The notes under the pieces: generated by a model
Told to the model about the DNA's origin: nothing
Databases searched by the model: none
What the model saw: the letters and a program-made list of their open reading frames with translations, nothing else
Shown: piece after piece, positions 42,232 to 51,483 of the stretch
Layout of the letters: each line of letters opens with the position of its first letter
Numbering within the stretch: position 1 is the stretch's first letter
Position numbers and translations under genes: made by a program
NCBI RefSeq assembly: GCF_025290835.2
Contig: NZ_JAOCQD020000001.1
Coordinates: 2,294,001-2,358,000 of the forward strand
From: Aquabacterium sp. OR-4
Lineage (GTDB): Bacteria > Pseudomonadota > Gammaproteobacteria > Burkholderiales > Burkholderiaceae_C
Direction: 5' to 3'
DNA length: 64,000 bases

Positions 42232-44103
42232 TCAGCGGCCGGCCTGCACCGCCGCCAGCGCCGCCTTGGGGTTCATCAGCAGGCGCCGGCCGTCGGCCGA
42301 GCGATCCACCGTGCCGGTGATCGCCTGGATCAGCTGCGGCGGGGTCAGCGCGGGCTTCACCGCCAGCAGCTTGGCCGCCAGGTTGGCGACCTGGGGCGCC
42401 GCCATCGAGGTGCCCGACAAGGCCACGCGCGCGCCGCCCGGCAGGTAGCTCTCGACCTGGTAGCCGTTGGCATGCACCTTCACGGTGGGGCCGTAGCTGG
42501 TGAAGGGTGCCTCGTCGCCGGCGCGGTCGACCGCGCCCACGGTCAGCAGGTTGGGCAGCACGATGTCGGCCGGGCTGGCCTCGTCGAAGCTCGAATCGCG
42601 GTTGCTGTTGCCGGCCGCGGCCACGAACAGGATCTGCGGCGCGGCCGCCATGGCGCGGGTGAGCGCCTGCTTGAGGATGTCGAACAGCTCGCGCGCCTGG
42701 GCCTTGCGCGCCTCGGGCGTGGCCCCGATGCCGCACTGCTCAAGCTCGCGCTCGACGTCGCCCACGCTGCCGCCCCAGCTCATGTTGACCACGCGCACGC
42801 CCTGGCGCTGGAAAAACGCCACCGTCGCCGGGTAGTTGGCCGCGTCGCGCCGCGCCAGCTCGAGCGACGGGCAGGGGTCGGGCCGCAGCGTGTGGCCGAA
42901 CTCGATGCGCGCCACCACCAGGCGTGCATGCGGATTGCCGGCCAGCGCAATGCCGGCCACATGCGTGCCGTGCTCGTAGTTGCCGGCCAGGCCCAGCTCC
43001 TCGATGGTGGCCTTGTAGTCGGCCGGCGCCAGCCTGGACAGCTGCTGCTTGACCTGGCTGGCCTCGGCGCTGTCGATGCCCGACTGCAGATCCGACAGGC
43101 CCTTGGTGGTGGCCAGCATCTGCGGCAATCGGCTGCGCAAGGCCTCGGGGATGGGCATCAGCTCGCCCTGCACCGGCTGCGCGTACTTGTCGAAGGCGAT
43201 CAGCGCCGGCTGGCCGGCGGCATCGCGCTGCACCTGGTCCTTGAACAGCGCGGTGTCCACGCCGCTGTCCCACACCGCCAGCGTGACCGGACGGTGGGCG
43301 CCAGCGGCGCCGTCCACCGGCAGTGAAAAGTCGCGGGCGGCCCAGATGTCGGGCTTGAGCACCTGGTGCCGGGCCAGCAGCTCGCCGTACACCGTCACCA
43401 GATCGGCCTTCAGCGGCAGCACATCCAGCAGCGTGAGCCGGGCTCCGGCCAGGGCCGGCGCGAACTCACTGCTCAGCGCACCGGCACTGTCGGCCATGGG
43501 CTGCAGGCGCTCGCGGATGCCGCCCAGCACCAGGCCCTCGCCCATCAGCTCGGCGCTGGCCTTGGCGCCCTTGATGTCGTTCTCGATCACCGCAAACGGC
43601 ATCGCCGCCAGCTCGCGCGCCATCTGCGCCACCACCGCCTGGCGCCAGGCATCGCTGCCGCGTGCATGGGTCTTGGCGGCCGTGGCCATGGCGCGCAGGC
43701 GCAGGCCCGAGAGCAGCTTGTCGGCCGGCTTGTCCTGCAGCGCGCGCATCTGCTCGGCGCGGCCCACGGCGGCGTCGTAGCGGCCGTCCAGGTAGTCCAG
43801 CGTGGCCAGGCGGGCCAGCAGGTCGCGCTGGGTGGCGCGGTCGGCGATGTCGTAGCCGGTCAGCACCGCCTCGGCGTCACGGCGCAGCGCCGCGGCCAGC
43901 GGTGCAAAGCGCTCGCTCGAGCGCAGCAGGTCTTCGAGCGAGCCCTGCACCGGGTACGAGAAGCGCGGCATGTCGGCCGCCTTGTCGATGCGCGGCTTGG
44001 CGGCGGCCTGGGCCCATGCGCCGGGTGCGGCAACGATCAGCGTGCAGGCCAGCGCCACGGCGGCCAGGCGGCCGATGGCCTGAATCGGGTGCGGCGCGCT
44101 CAT
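42232..44103 (-). CDS. Secreted subtilisin-like serine protease (S8)
   Basis: A 623-residue exported peptidase. Signal peptide with cleavage near AWA/QAA (about residue 31). A long N-terminal region (about 35-270) acts as propeptide or extra domain. The subtilase domain has Asp279 in VWDSGVD, His378 in YEHGTHVAGIA and Ser566 in LSGTSMAAPQVANLAAK. The oxyanion Asn is in FVAAAGNSNRDS. The ATG overlaps the upstream M3 peptidase stop by 4 bp, so both belong to one operon. The distance of about 100 residues between Asp and His is larger than usual, with an insert. Confidence 0.95.
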   Translation of the reverse strand: MSAPHPIQAIGRLAAVALACTLIVAAPGAWAQAAAKPRIDKAADMPRFSYPVQGSLEDLLRSSERFAPLAAALRRDAEAVLTGYDIADRATQRDLLARLATLDYLDGRYDAAVGRAEQMRALQDKPADKLLSGLRLRAMATAAKTHARGSDAWRQAVVAQMARELAAMPFAVIENDIKGAKASAELMGEGLVLGGIRERLQPMADSAGALSSEFAPALAGARLTLLDVLPLKADLVTVYGELLARHQVLKPDIWAARDFSLPVDGAAGAHRPVTLAVWDSGVDTALFKDQVQRDAAGQPALIAFDKYAQPVQGELMPIPEALRSRLPQMLATTKGLSDLQSGIDSAEASQVKQQLSRLAPADYKATIEELGLAGNYEHGTHVAGIALAGNPHARLVVARIEFGHTLRPDPCPSLELARRDAANYPATVAFFQRQGVRVVNMSWGGSVGDVERELEQCGIGATPEARKAQARELFDILKQALTRAMAAAPQILFVAAAGNSNRDSSFDEASPADIVLPNLLTVGAVDRAGDEAPFTSYGPTVKVHANGYQVESYLPGGARVALSGTSMAAPQVANLAAKLLAVKPALTPPQLIQAITGTVDRSADGRRLLMNPKAALAAVQAGR

Positions 44104-46112
44104 TTCTTCAGGTCCTCGAAGAAGGCCTGGGCGTTGAAATCACGGCCCAGGAAATCGCGCACCAGCTGCGCCGGCGGGCGGGCACTGCCGTTGGCCAGCA
44201 CGGTGTCGCGGTAGCGCCGGCCCACCCTGGCATCCAGCTTGTCGGCGGCAAATGCGGTGCGCATGTCGGCGGCCACCACCAGGCTCCACAGATAGCCGTA
44301 GTAGCCGGCGCTGTAGCCGGTGGCGATATGGCCAAAGCCGGCCGGAAAGCGCGTGCCCGCCACATGGCCCAGCGGCGTGGCACCTTCCATCTGCGCCCAC
44401 AGCGCCATGGCATCGCGCGGCTCAGGGCCATACAGCGCGATGTCGTAGCTGGCGTACAGGTGCTGGCGCGAGGCCTGCACGCCCTTGCCGTAGTGGTGGG
44501 CGGCCTTGGCCTGGGCCAGCAGCGCCTCGGGCACCGGCTTGCAGCTCGGGCACACCTCGGCAAACAGCTGGAGGGTGCGCGCGTCGAACACCCAGTCTTC
44601 GAGCATCTGCGACGGCGCCTCGACAAAGTCGCGCTGCACGCTGGTGCCGGCATGCTGGGCCCAGCGGGTGGCCGACAGGTTGGTGTGCACCGCATGGCCC
44701 AGCTCGTGCAGCAGGGTTTCCAGCTCGTCCAGCGTGAGGCCCTTGCGGTCGAAGTTGACCACCAGGTGCGCCTGCGTGCTGCGCTTCAACTGCGTGCTGG
44801 CGCCGCGGATCGGCCACACCGCGGCGTGGTTGTACTTGCCCTCGCGCGGGTACAGATCCACGCGCATCAGGCCCAGCGGCTTGCCGCTGGCCGCGTCACT
44901 CACCGCATAGGTCTGCACCTCGGGGTGCCAGGCCTTGGCGGCTTGCACGCGCTGGTAGCGCACGCCCATCAGCTTTTCCACCAGGCGCAGCGTGAAGGCC
45001 AGGCTTTCCTGCGGCGGAAAGAACTGCCGGAAGGCCTCCTGATCGACGCTGTACTTGGCCTTGCGCAGGCGCTCGGTGTAGTAGCTGAGATCCCAGCACT
45101 CGAAGCGCAGACCGTCGACCGGCTGGCCCAGGTGGTCGGCCTTGGCGCGGCGCAGCTCGTCGAGCTCGGCGCGCTCGCGGGCCTGCACCGCCCCCTTCAC
45201 ATCGGCCAGGAAGGATTCGACGCGCTGCGGCGACTCGGCCATGCGACGCCGGATCACGAACTCGGCCCAGCTGCCGGCACCGAACAGGCCGGCGTACTCC
45301 TTGCGCAGCTTGACGATCTCGTCCAGCAGCTTCAGGTTGGCCTCGCCGCCCTCGTTTTGCTTGGCGCGCCACATGCGCTCGCGTGCCGCGGCGCTTTCGG
45401 CGGTCTGCATCAGCGGCAGAAACTCGGGGTATGACAGGCCCAGCTGCACGCGGCCCTCGGCATCGCGCGGGGCCTTCTTCCACACCCCCTCAGGCACACC
45501 GGCCAGCTCGGACTCGGTGAAGACGACCTTGATGTTGGCGTCGCGCACGTTGCGATCGAAGCTCTGGCCCAGCTCGGCAATCTTGTCGTTCAGCGCCTTG
45601 GCGCGCGCGCGTTGTGCCGGCGGCAGGCCCACGCCGGCGTCCTCGAAGTCTTCGCGCAGCTTCTTCAGCAGCTGGCGGTCGGTCTCGTCGGCGCTGGTGA
45701 GCCGCTGGACGGCGCGGTAGAGCTTCTCGTTCTGGCCCAGGCTGGAGTAGAAGTCGTTCCAGCGCAGCTCGCAGGCTTCGGACGCCTCGCGCACCGCCTT
45801 GTCGGGGTGCACGGCCGAGACGAAGGTGATCGGGTTGGCCCGGTCTTCCACGCCGGCGGCGAAGGCATCGTAGGCGGCCAGCCAGCCCTTGTCGGCCGGG
45901 CGGCGCTCGATGCGCGCCAGCGCGCGCTGGGTGGCCGTGAGGCCCTGGTCGCAGGCCGTCTTCAGCGCCTGAGCGCTGGCGTACTGCGGAAAGTCGACCC
46001 CGGTGTCGCGCGGCAGGGCCAGGCCGTCCGGGTTGGCCGCGGTGGCCAGGGTGGGGGCCAGGCAGGCGGCGCCGGCCAGGGCCAGCAGCAGGGCATTGAG
46101 TGGGCGTTGCAT
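44100..46112 (-). CDS. Secreted M3-family zinc metallopeptidase
   Basis: A 670-residue thimet/oligopeptidase-A-like enzyme with a signal peptide (LLLALAGAACLAPTLATA/AN), whereas classic bacterial M3 oligopeptidases are cytoplasmic. Zinc site HELGH at 469-473 in LLHELGHAVHTNLS, with downstream FVEAPSQMLEDW supplying the third ligand Glu. C-terminal YLWSLVVAADM and FLGRDF are typical. The ATG at 46112 was chosen because the signal peptide begins there. It overlaps the S8 protease gene by 4 bp downstream. Together they probably form a periplasmic or secreted peptide-degradation unit. Confidence 0.94.
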   Translation of the reverse strand: MQRPLNALLLALAGAACLAPTLATAANPDGLALPRDTGVDFPQYASAQALKTACDQGLTATQRALARIERRPADKGWLAAYDAFAAGVEDRANPITFVSAVHPDKAVREASEACELRWNDFYSSLGQNEKLYRAVQRLTSADETDRQLLKKLREDFEDAGVGLPPAQRARAKALNDKIAELGQSFDRNVRDANIKVVFTESELAGVPEGVWKKAPRDAEGRVQLGLSYPEFLPLMQTAESAAARERMWRAKQNEGGEANLKLLDEIVKLRKEYAGLFGAGSWAEFVIRRRMAESPQRVESFLADVKGAVQARERAELDELRRAKADHLGQPVDGLRFECWDLSYYTERLRKAKYSVDQEAFRQFFPPQESLAFTLRLVEKLMGVRYQRVQAAKAWHPEVQTYAVSDAASGKPLGLMRVDLYPREGKYNHAAVWPIRGASTQLKRSTQAHLVVNFDRKGLTLDELETLLHELGHAVHTNLSATRWAQHAGTSVQRDFVEAPSQMLEDWVFDARTLQLFAEVCPSCKPVPEALLAQAKAAHHYGKGVQASRQHLYASYDIALYGPEPRDAMALWAQMEGATPLGHVAGTRFPAGFGHIATGYSAGYYGYLWSLVVAADMRTAFAADKLDARVGRRYRDTVLANGSARPPAQLVRDFLGRDFNAQAFFEDLKK

Positions 46113-46267
46113 CGTGGGCAGAAGTGGGTTGGCGCCGCCTTGTGAACGGCGCCGTCGATTCTGCACGCGATGCCCTGCGGCCCGCCGCTGCGGTGCGACG
46201 GACGGCCGAACGGCGGGTGTGACCCGGCGCCGTGTGCCGCGGCCAGGCCGCGCCGGCGCCCGCGGGT

Positions 46268-48166
46268 TCAGGACGGCGTGAACAGATCCTTGATCTGCAT
46301 GAGCGCGCTGGGGTCCTCGATGGTGGTCAGGTCGCCCGGGTCGCGCGCCTCGCACACCGCCTGGATGGCGCGGCGCAGCAGCTTGCCCGAGCGGGTCTTG
46401 GGCAGGCCGGTGACGAAGCGCACCCGCGCCGGCCGCGCCACCGCGCCGAGCTGCTCGTCGACCACCTTCATGATCGCGCCCTCGAGCTTCAGCGCCGCCT
46501 CGGGCGTGTCGGCCTGGCCGGCGTCCTTCAGCACCACGAAGGCCATCGCCACCTGGCCCTTCAACGGATCGGCCACGCCCACCACGGCCACCTCGGCCAC
46601 GTTGGGGTGGCTGGAGATGCTTTCCTCGATCTCGCGCGTGCCCAGGCGGTGGCCGGCCACGTTGATCACGTCGTCGGTGCGGCCCAGGATGTAGAAGTAG
46701 CCGTCGGCGTCCTTCACGCCCCAGTCGAAGGTGCTGTACATCACCCGGTTGTGGATGCTCGACCAGTAGGTCTTGACGTAGCGCTCGTCGTCGCGCCACA
46801 CGGTCTGCAGGCAGCCCGGGGGCAGCGGGCCTTCCACGGCGATCACGCCCTTCTTGCCGGGCTCGGTGATCTCTTCGGCGGTGGTCTCGTCGATCAGACG
46901 CACGTCGTAGCCATACACCGCCTTGCCCGGCGAGCCGAACTTGGTGGGCGCCGGCTCCACGCCGTTGCAGATGGCCAGGATGGGCCAGCCGGTCTCGGTC
47001 TGCCAGTAGTTGTCGATGATGGGCTTGCCGATCTCGCCGGCAATCCAGGTGGCGGTGGGTTCGTCCAGCGGCTCACCGGCCAGAAACAGCGCGCGCAGCG
47101 AGCTGAGGTCGTACTTCTTGAGCCAGGCCGGGTCCTGCTTCTTGAGCACGCGCGCCGCGGTGGGGGCGCTGAACATCACGGTGACCTTGTACTTCTCGAC
47201 CAGCTGCCACCAGATGCCGGCATCGGGCCGCACCGGCAGGCCTTCGTACATGATGGTGGCCATGCCGGCGATCAGCGGGCCGTAGATGATGTAGCTGTGG
47301 CCCACCACCCAGCCGATGTCGCTGGTGCTGAAGTAGGTCTCGCCGGGGTTGCCCCCGTAGATGTGCTTCATGCTGGCGGCCAGGGCCACGGCATAGCCGC
47401 CGGTGTCGCGCTGCACGCCCTTGGGCTTGCCGGTGGTGCCGCTGGTGTAGAGCGTGTAGCTGGGATGCGTGCTGTCCACCCAGGCGCAGGGCACCTGGGC
47501 CTGCAGGTTCTGCTCGCGCAGCGAGGCGTAGTCGTGGTCGCGGCCGGGCACGCGCTCGTAGGCGGCCAGGCCGCGATCCACCATCAGCACCGCGGCCGGC
47601 TTGTGCTGGGCCAGGCGGATGGCTTCATCGAGCAGCGGCTTGTAGGGCACCACCTTGCCGCCACGGCTGCCGGCATCGGCACTGACGATCACCGTGGGCT
47701 GGGCGTCGTCGATGCGGCTGGCCAGGCTGACGCTGGCAAAGCCGCCAAACACCACCGAGTGCAGTGCGCCGATGCGGGTGCAGGCCAGCATCGCAAAGGC
47801 CGCCTCCGGAATCATCGGCATGTACAGCAGCACGCGGTCGCCCTGCTTCACGCCCTGGGCCAGCAGGATGGCGGCCATGCGCTGCACCTCGGCCTGCAGC
47901 TGCGCGAAGCTGTAGGTGATCTCCTTGTCGACCTCGGTCGACACCCAGATCAGCGCGTTGCGCTCGGGGTGGCTCTTGGCATGGCGGTCGACCGCGTTGT
48001 GGCACAGGTTGGTGCGGCCGCCGGCAAACCACTGGGCAAAGGGCGGGTTGCTGTAGTCGCAGACCTGGCTGAACGGCGTTTCCCAGTCGATCAGCGCGGC
48101 CTGCTCGCGCCAGAAGGCATCGCGGTCGGTGATCGAACGGCGGTGAAAGTCGGCGTAACGGGTCAT
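46268..48166 (-). CDS. prpE: Propionyl-CoA synthetase
   Basis: An acyl-adenylate-forming enzyme that activates propionate (or acetate). It has 632 residues. Motifs: LIWVSTEVDKEITYSFAQLQ, P-loop TSGTTGKPKG at 241-250, STSDIGWVVGHSYIIYGPL, DNYWQTETGWP, YILGRTDDVINVAGHRLGTREIEE and the acetylatable Lys595 in LPKTRSGKLLRR. The wording of these motifs (YADFHRRS at the start, GVQRDTGGYAV) fits PrpE rather than Acs. GGAGGAG lies about 9 nt before the ATG. No other prp genes are adjacent, so substrate choice is inference. Confidence 0.92.
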   Translation of the reverse strand: MTRYADFHRRSITDRDAFWREQAALIDWETPFSQVCDYSNPPFAQWFAGGRTNLCHNAVDRHAKSHPERNALIWVSTEVDKEITYSFAQLQAEVQRMAAILLAQGVKQGDRVLLYMPMIPEAAFAMLACTRIGALHSVVFGGFASVSLASRIDDAQPTVIVSADAGSRGGKVVPYKPLLDEAIRLAQHKPAAVLMVDRGLAAYERVPGRDHDYASLREQNLQAQVPCAWVDSTHPSYTLYTSGTTGKPKGVQRDTGGYAVALAASMKHIYGGNPGETYFSTSDIGWVVGHSYIIYGPLIAGMATIMYEGLPVRPDAGIWWQLVEKYKVTVMFSAPTAARVLKKQDPAWLKKYDLSSLRALFLAGEPLDEPTATWIAGEIGKPIIDNYWQTETGWPILAICNGVEPAPTKFGSPGKAVYGYDVRLIDETTAEEITEPGKKGVIAVEGPLPPGCLQTVWRDDERYVKTYWSSIHNRVMYSTFDWGVKDADGYFYILGRTDDVINVAGHRLGTREIEESISSHPNVAEVAVVGVADPLKGQVAMAFVVLKDAGQADTPEAALKLEGAIMKVVDEQLGAVARPARVRFVTGLPKTRSGKLLRRAIQAVCEARDPGDLTTIEDPSALMQIKDLFTPS

Positions 48167-48340
48167 GGTGGGTCTCCTCCACACAAATTCGAGGGCGGTG
48201 CCATGGGTGCCACCGCAGCCGTCGCATTGCAAGGCGCCGCACTGACAAGACACTGACTCTGTCAGGGCCCCGCCCACGCCGCGGCCGCCCTGGGCCGGCG
48301 CCGCTTGATCTGGGTGAAGCCGGATGCGCAGTACCCCGTA

Positions 48341-48362
48341 GATCCCCCGAAAAAGGGGGTGG
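48341..48362. other. Short perfect hairpin in the prpE/NlpC intergenic region
   Basis: CCCCC-gaaaaa-GGGGG (48344-48359), flanked by partly matching tacc and ggta. It lies directly before the TATCCT box of the NlpC/P60 gene and about 180 bp upstream of prpE. It may be an operator or a weak terminator. Without a T tract its role is open. Confidence 0.4.
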
Positions 48363-48374
48363 TATCCTCGCCAC

Positions 48375-49070
48375 TTGAAGATGTCGACGTTTCCCCTCCA
48401 TCCTCGCCGGCCTGACCCCCGGGCGCCAAAGCAGCTGACCAGCTTGCCGCACCTGCGGTACCTGGTGCTGGCCACGGCCCTGGTGCTGGCCCAGCCGGTG
48501 GCCCACGCGGCCCCGCAGGGCCCCGAGCCGGCTGCCGCCGCCACCACGCCGGCCGACGACGCCATCATGCGCCTGCTGGGCGACCGCGGCCTGCTCAAGC
48601 CGCTGGGCGCGCCGGTGGCCATGGTGCAGTCGCTGCGCGAATCGGTGCGCGACACGGCGTCCGATCTGGTGATGACGGCGATGAACTTTCTCGGTGTGCC
48701 CTACCGCCGCGGCGGCAACACCGCCGACTCGGGCTTCGACTGCTCGGGCTTCACGCGCCACATCTTCGAGAACAGCCTGGGCCTGGTGCTGCCGCGCCGC
48801 GCGGACGAGCAGGCCACCACCGCCGGCCTGCTGCCGATCAACCGCAGCGAGCTGAAGCCGGGCGACCTGGTGTTCTTCAACACCATGAAGCGCACCTTCT
48901 CGCATGTGGGCATCTATGTCGGCGACGACAAGTTCATCCACGCACCACGCGCCGGTGCCGAGGTGCGCATCGAAGACATGCGCGAGTCGTACTGGGCCCG
49001 CCGCTTCACCGGCGCACGCCGTGCCGACCTGGCCGCCGCCGTGACCTCCCCCGGTCAGGTGACACGCTGA
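48375..49070 (+). CDS. NlpC/P60 cell-wall hydrolase
   Basis: A 231-residue exported peptidoglycan endopeptidase. A basic N-terminus and hydrophobic core (YLVLATALVLAQPVAHA) form the signal peptide. The NlpC/P60 domain (about 95-215) has the catalytic Cys in FDCSGFTRHIF, His in FSHVGIYVGDDKFIHA and the third residue in HAPRAGAEV, plus LPRRADEQ and LKPGDLVFF. The first codon could be TTG 48375, which lies 6 nt after a TATCCT box, or ATG 48381. It cuts cross-links or stems during growth or division; a specific role is not evident. Confidence 0.92.
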   Translation: MKMSTFPLHPRRPDPRAPKQLTSLPHLRYLVLATALVLAQPVAHAAPQGPEPAAAATTPADDAIMRLLGDRGLLKPLGAPVAMVQSLRESVRDTASDLVMTAMNFLGVPYRRGGNTADSGFDCSGFTRHIFENSLGLVLPRRADEQATTAGLLPINRSELKPGDLVFFNTMKRTFSHVGIYVGDDKFIHAPRAGAEVRIEDMRESYWARRFTGARRADLAAAVTSPGQVTR

Positions 49071-49143
49071 AACACTGAGGCAACCCAGCCGGGCCGGGCC
49101 ACGGTTACCCTCAGCGCCCCGGCTTCGTTGGCAGTTCCGCAGC

Positions 49144-50355
49144 GTGCATCGCATCCCCCAGACCCCGCGCCCCGACTGGCGCGCCCGGCTCGACGCCCAG
49201 GGCTTTCGCTTCCATTCGATCTCGCCCGAGGGCGAAGACCTGTCGGCCAGCGAGCCGCGCTTTGCCTATTGGCGCGAAGACGTGGCCTACCGCTTCAGCG
49301 AGGCCCAGATCGAGCAGGTCTACGAGGCCACCAACGAGCTGCATGCCATGTGCATGGCGCTGGCCGAGCGCCTGATCACCCGCGGCGAGCTTGACCGCCT
49401 GGACATCCCGCCCGCCGCGCAGGCCGTGGTGCAGGCCAGCTGGCAGCGGCGCGATCCGCACCTGTACGGCCGCTTCGACCTGGCCTGGAACGGCAGCGGC
49501 CCGCCCAAGCTGCTCGAGTACAACGCCGACACGCCCACCTCGATCATCGAGACCGCGGTGGCGCAGTGGCAATGGAAGCTGGATGTGCAGCCGCAGGCCG
49601 ACCAGTTCAATTCCCTGCACGAGGCCCTGGTGGCGCGGCTGCGCCAGATCGGCGAGCGTTTCGACGTGCCGCGCCTGCACCTGGCGTGCCAGTACGACTC
49701 GCTCGAGGACGTGGGCAATGTCGAGTACCTGATGGATGTGGCGCTGCAGGCCGGCTGGTATGCGTCGATGCTCGACATCGGCGACATCGGTGTGCTCGAC
49801 AACGGCCGCTACATCGACGGCGACGACCAGCCGATTGCCGCGTGCTTCAAGCTCTACCCCTGGGAGTGGCTGGTGGGCGAGCCGCTGGCCGCGCACCTGC
49901 AGAGCAACCCCAGAAACCCCACGCTGTGGCTGGAGCCGCCGTGGAAGATGCTGCTGTCCAACAAGGCCCTGCTGCCGCTGCTGTGGCAGGCGCACCCTGG
50001 CCACCCCAACCTGCTGGAGGCCCACTTCAGCGCCGAACCCTTCGGCCAGCGCCCCTACGTGAGCAAGCCGCTGCTGTCGCGCGAGGGCGCCAATGTCACG
50101 CTGGTGGACGGCGGCCAGGCCACGCTGGCCACGCCGGGCGACTATGGCCGGCAGCGCCATGTGTACCAGGCGCACACGCCGATCGCCGCCTACCCGGCCC
50201 CCGAGGCCACGTTCATGCACGGCCCGCTGCCGGCGGTGCATGCGGTGCTGGGCAGCTGGGTGGTGGCCGACGAGGCCGCCGGCCTGTGCGTGCGCGAGGA
50301 CATCACGCCGATCACCAGCAACAGCGCCTACTTCGTGCCGCACTATTTCGATTGA
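49144..50355 (+). CDS. Glutathionylspermidine-synthase-like ATP-grasp protein (YgiC/YjfC-like)
   Basis: A 403-residue ATP-grasp ligase-fold protein. Diagnostic stretches are LAWNGSGPPKLLEYNADTPTSIIETAV, FNSLHEAL, PWEWLVGEP, LWLEPPWKMLLSNKALLPLLW, and C-terminal TFMHGPLPAVHAVLGSWVVADEAAGLCVREDITPITSN. These match the C-terminal synthetase domain of GspS and the stand-alone E. coli YgiC and YjfC. It lacks the amidase domain of full GspS. The start is GTG. Immediately downstream are DUF350 and DUF1190 proteins, the same trio as yjfC-yjfL-yjfM. The ligation substrate is unknown. Confidence 0.92.
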   Translation: MHRIPQTPRPDWRARLDAQGFRFHSISPEGEDLSASEPRFAYWREDVAYRFSEAQIEQVYEATNELHAMCMALAERLITRGELDRLDIPPAAQAVVQASWQRRDPHLYGRFDLAWNGSGPPKLLEYNADTPTSIIETAVAQWQWKLDVQPQADQFNSLHEALVARLRQIGERFDVPRLHLACQYDSLEDVGNVEYLMDVALQAGWYASMLDIGDIGVLDNGRYIDGDDQPIAACFKLYPWEWLVGEPLAAHLQSNPRNPTLWLEPPWKMLLSNKALLPLLWQAHPGHPNLLEAHFSAEPFGQRPYVSKPLLSREGANVTLVDGGQATLATPGDYGRQRHVYQAHTPIAAYPAPEATFMHGPLPAVHAVLGSWVVADEAAGLCVREDITPITSNSAYFVPHYFD

Positions 50356-50414
50356 TCGTCGATTGAACATCGATTGAACGTCGATCGACCGCCGACTGAA
50401 CCTCGAGTGACCCA
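50349..50414. repeat. Six degenerate 11-bp tandem repeats
   Basis: Consecutive units cgattgatcgt, cgattgaacat, cgattgaacgt, cgatcgaccgc, cgactgaacct, cgagtgaccca, starting over the stop codon of the ATP-grasp gene and ending just before the DUF350 start. The sequence is more AT-rich than its surroundings and contains TGA in most units. It has an odd regularity for an intergenic gap of 65 bp. Confidence 0.85.
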
Positions 50415-50420
50415 CCGCCC

Positions 50421-50819
50421 ATGCCCGTCTCACTGACCCTGAACTTCGCGCTGTACTTCGGCACCGCCCTGCTGGCCTGGGGCCTGTCGCTGGCGCTGTA
50501 CATGGCCGTCACGCCCTATGCCGAGCTGGCTTTGGTGCGCCAGGGCAACCGCGCCGCGGCCTGGAGCCTGTCGGGCACCGCGCTGGGCCTGGCGCTGCCG
50601 CTGGCCAGCCTGGTGGCGCATGCGGTGTCGCTGGTCGATCTGGCGGTGTGGGCGCTGCTGGCCCTGGTGGCGCAGCTGCTGCTGTGGCTGCTGGCGCGGC
50701 GGCTGCTGGTGCCCGAGCTGCGCGAGGCCATCCAGGCCGACCGGCAGTCGGTGGGCATCATGCTGGGCAGCCTGTCGCTGGCGCTCGGCCTGCTCAATGC
50801 GGCCAGCCTCACCTACTGA
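50421..50819 (+). CDS. DUF350 membrane protein (YjfL-like)
   Basis: A 132-residue integral membrane protein with four hydrophobic segments (FALYFGTALLAWGLSLALYMAV, SGTALGLALPLASLVAHAV, VWALLALVAQLLLWLLA, SVGIMLGSLSLALGLLNAASLTY, each shown in part) and the charged pair (LVRQGNRAAAWSLSG) characteristic of DUF350. It is likely in the inner membrane, with unknown activity. It lies between the ATP-grasp gene and the DUF1190 gene on the same strand, as in the E. coli yjf cluster. Confidence 0.88.
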   Translation: MPVSLTLNFALYFGTALLAWGLSLALYMAVTPYAELALVRQGNRAAAWSLSGTALGLALPLASLVAHAVSLVDLAVWALLALVAQLLLWLLARRLLVPELREAIQADRQSVGIMLGSLSLALGLLNAASLTY

Positions 50820-50831
50820 GCGGCGCCCGCG

Positions 50832-51404
50832 ATGAGCCGTGCCAAACACCGCCGCCAGGGCTCGCTGGCCCTGGTCCTGATCTCCACCGCCGGCGGCCTG
50901 GGCGGCTGCGCGCCCGAGGTGGCCGATGTGTCCGACCTGCCGGTGCAGGTGGCCCGCGCCGAGTACGTGGTGGTAGACGACTGCGTCCGCGACTGGGGCA
51001 GCGAGGGGGACTGCGAAGCCACCTTCAACCCCGAGGCCATGGACGGCCAGGGCACCGCCAGCGGCAACACCGGCAGCTCCGCCAGTTCCGGGGGCGGCAG
51101 CAGCTTCCGCTCCGGCTCGTCAGGCAGCGCGGTGCGCTGGCTGGGGCCGTATTTCAGCCGTTCGGGCGTGGTCTACCGCTACGACGGCCGTGTCGAGCTG
51201 ATGCGCCAGCTGCCGCCCGGCGCCGTGCATGCGCGCAGCCAGTCGCTGTCACCCCGGCAGATCTACGCCGCACCGTCGGGCCGCTACGCCACCACCGCGG
51301 CGCACCCGGACGCCGCCATGGTGAAACCCGGCGCCGCCCAGGCGGCGCGCGGGCGCGGCGGCTTTGGCGGCACCGGCCGCACCATGGCCAGCGCCGGCGG
51401 CTGA
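50832..51404 (+). CDS. DUF1190 lipoprotein-like protein (YgiB/YjfM-like)
   Basis: A 190-residue exported protein. The N-terminus (LALVLISTAGGLGGCAPEV) has a lipobox-like GGC at about residue 26, so lipidation is possible. Residues 40-70 (ARAEYVVVDDCVRDWGSEGDCEATFN) have a conserved-type Cys pair. A Ser/Gly-rich linker follows, then WLGPYFSRSGVVYRYDGRVE, the DUF1190 feature. The tail is Gly-rich. It is 12 bp after the DUF350 gene. Function unknown; partnership with the two upstream genes is inferred. Confidence 0.85.
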   Translation: MSRAKHRRQGSLALVLISTAGGLGGCAPEVADVSDLPVQVARAEYVVVDDCVRDWGSEGDCEATFNPEAMDGQGTASGNTGSSASSGGGSSFRSGSSGSAVRWLGPYFSRSGVVYRYDGRVELMRQLPPGAVHARSQSLSPRQIYAAPSGRYATTAAHPDAAMVKPGAAQAARGRGGFGGTGRTMASAGG

Positions 51405-51483
51405 CCACGCAGCGCCAGCGGGGCGGCCAGTGGCGGCCAGGGCCATGCCCGGCGCGCCGACGCAGCACGCGGGCCAAGCCGGG

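Noticed and set aside
46268..48655. Extended prpE start upstream of 48166
   Set aside because: GGAGGAG precedes the ATG at 48166 and PrpE proteins begin at this position. The upstream part overlaps the NlpC/P60 gene on the other strand.
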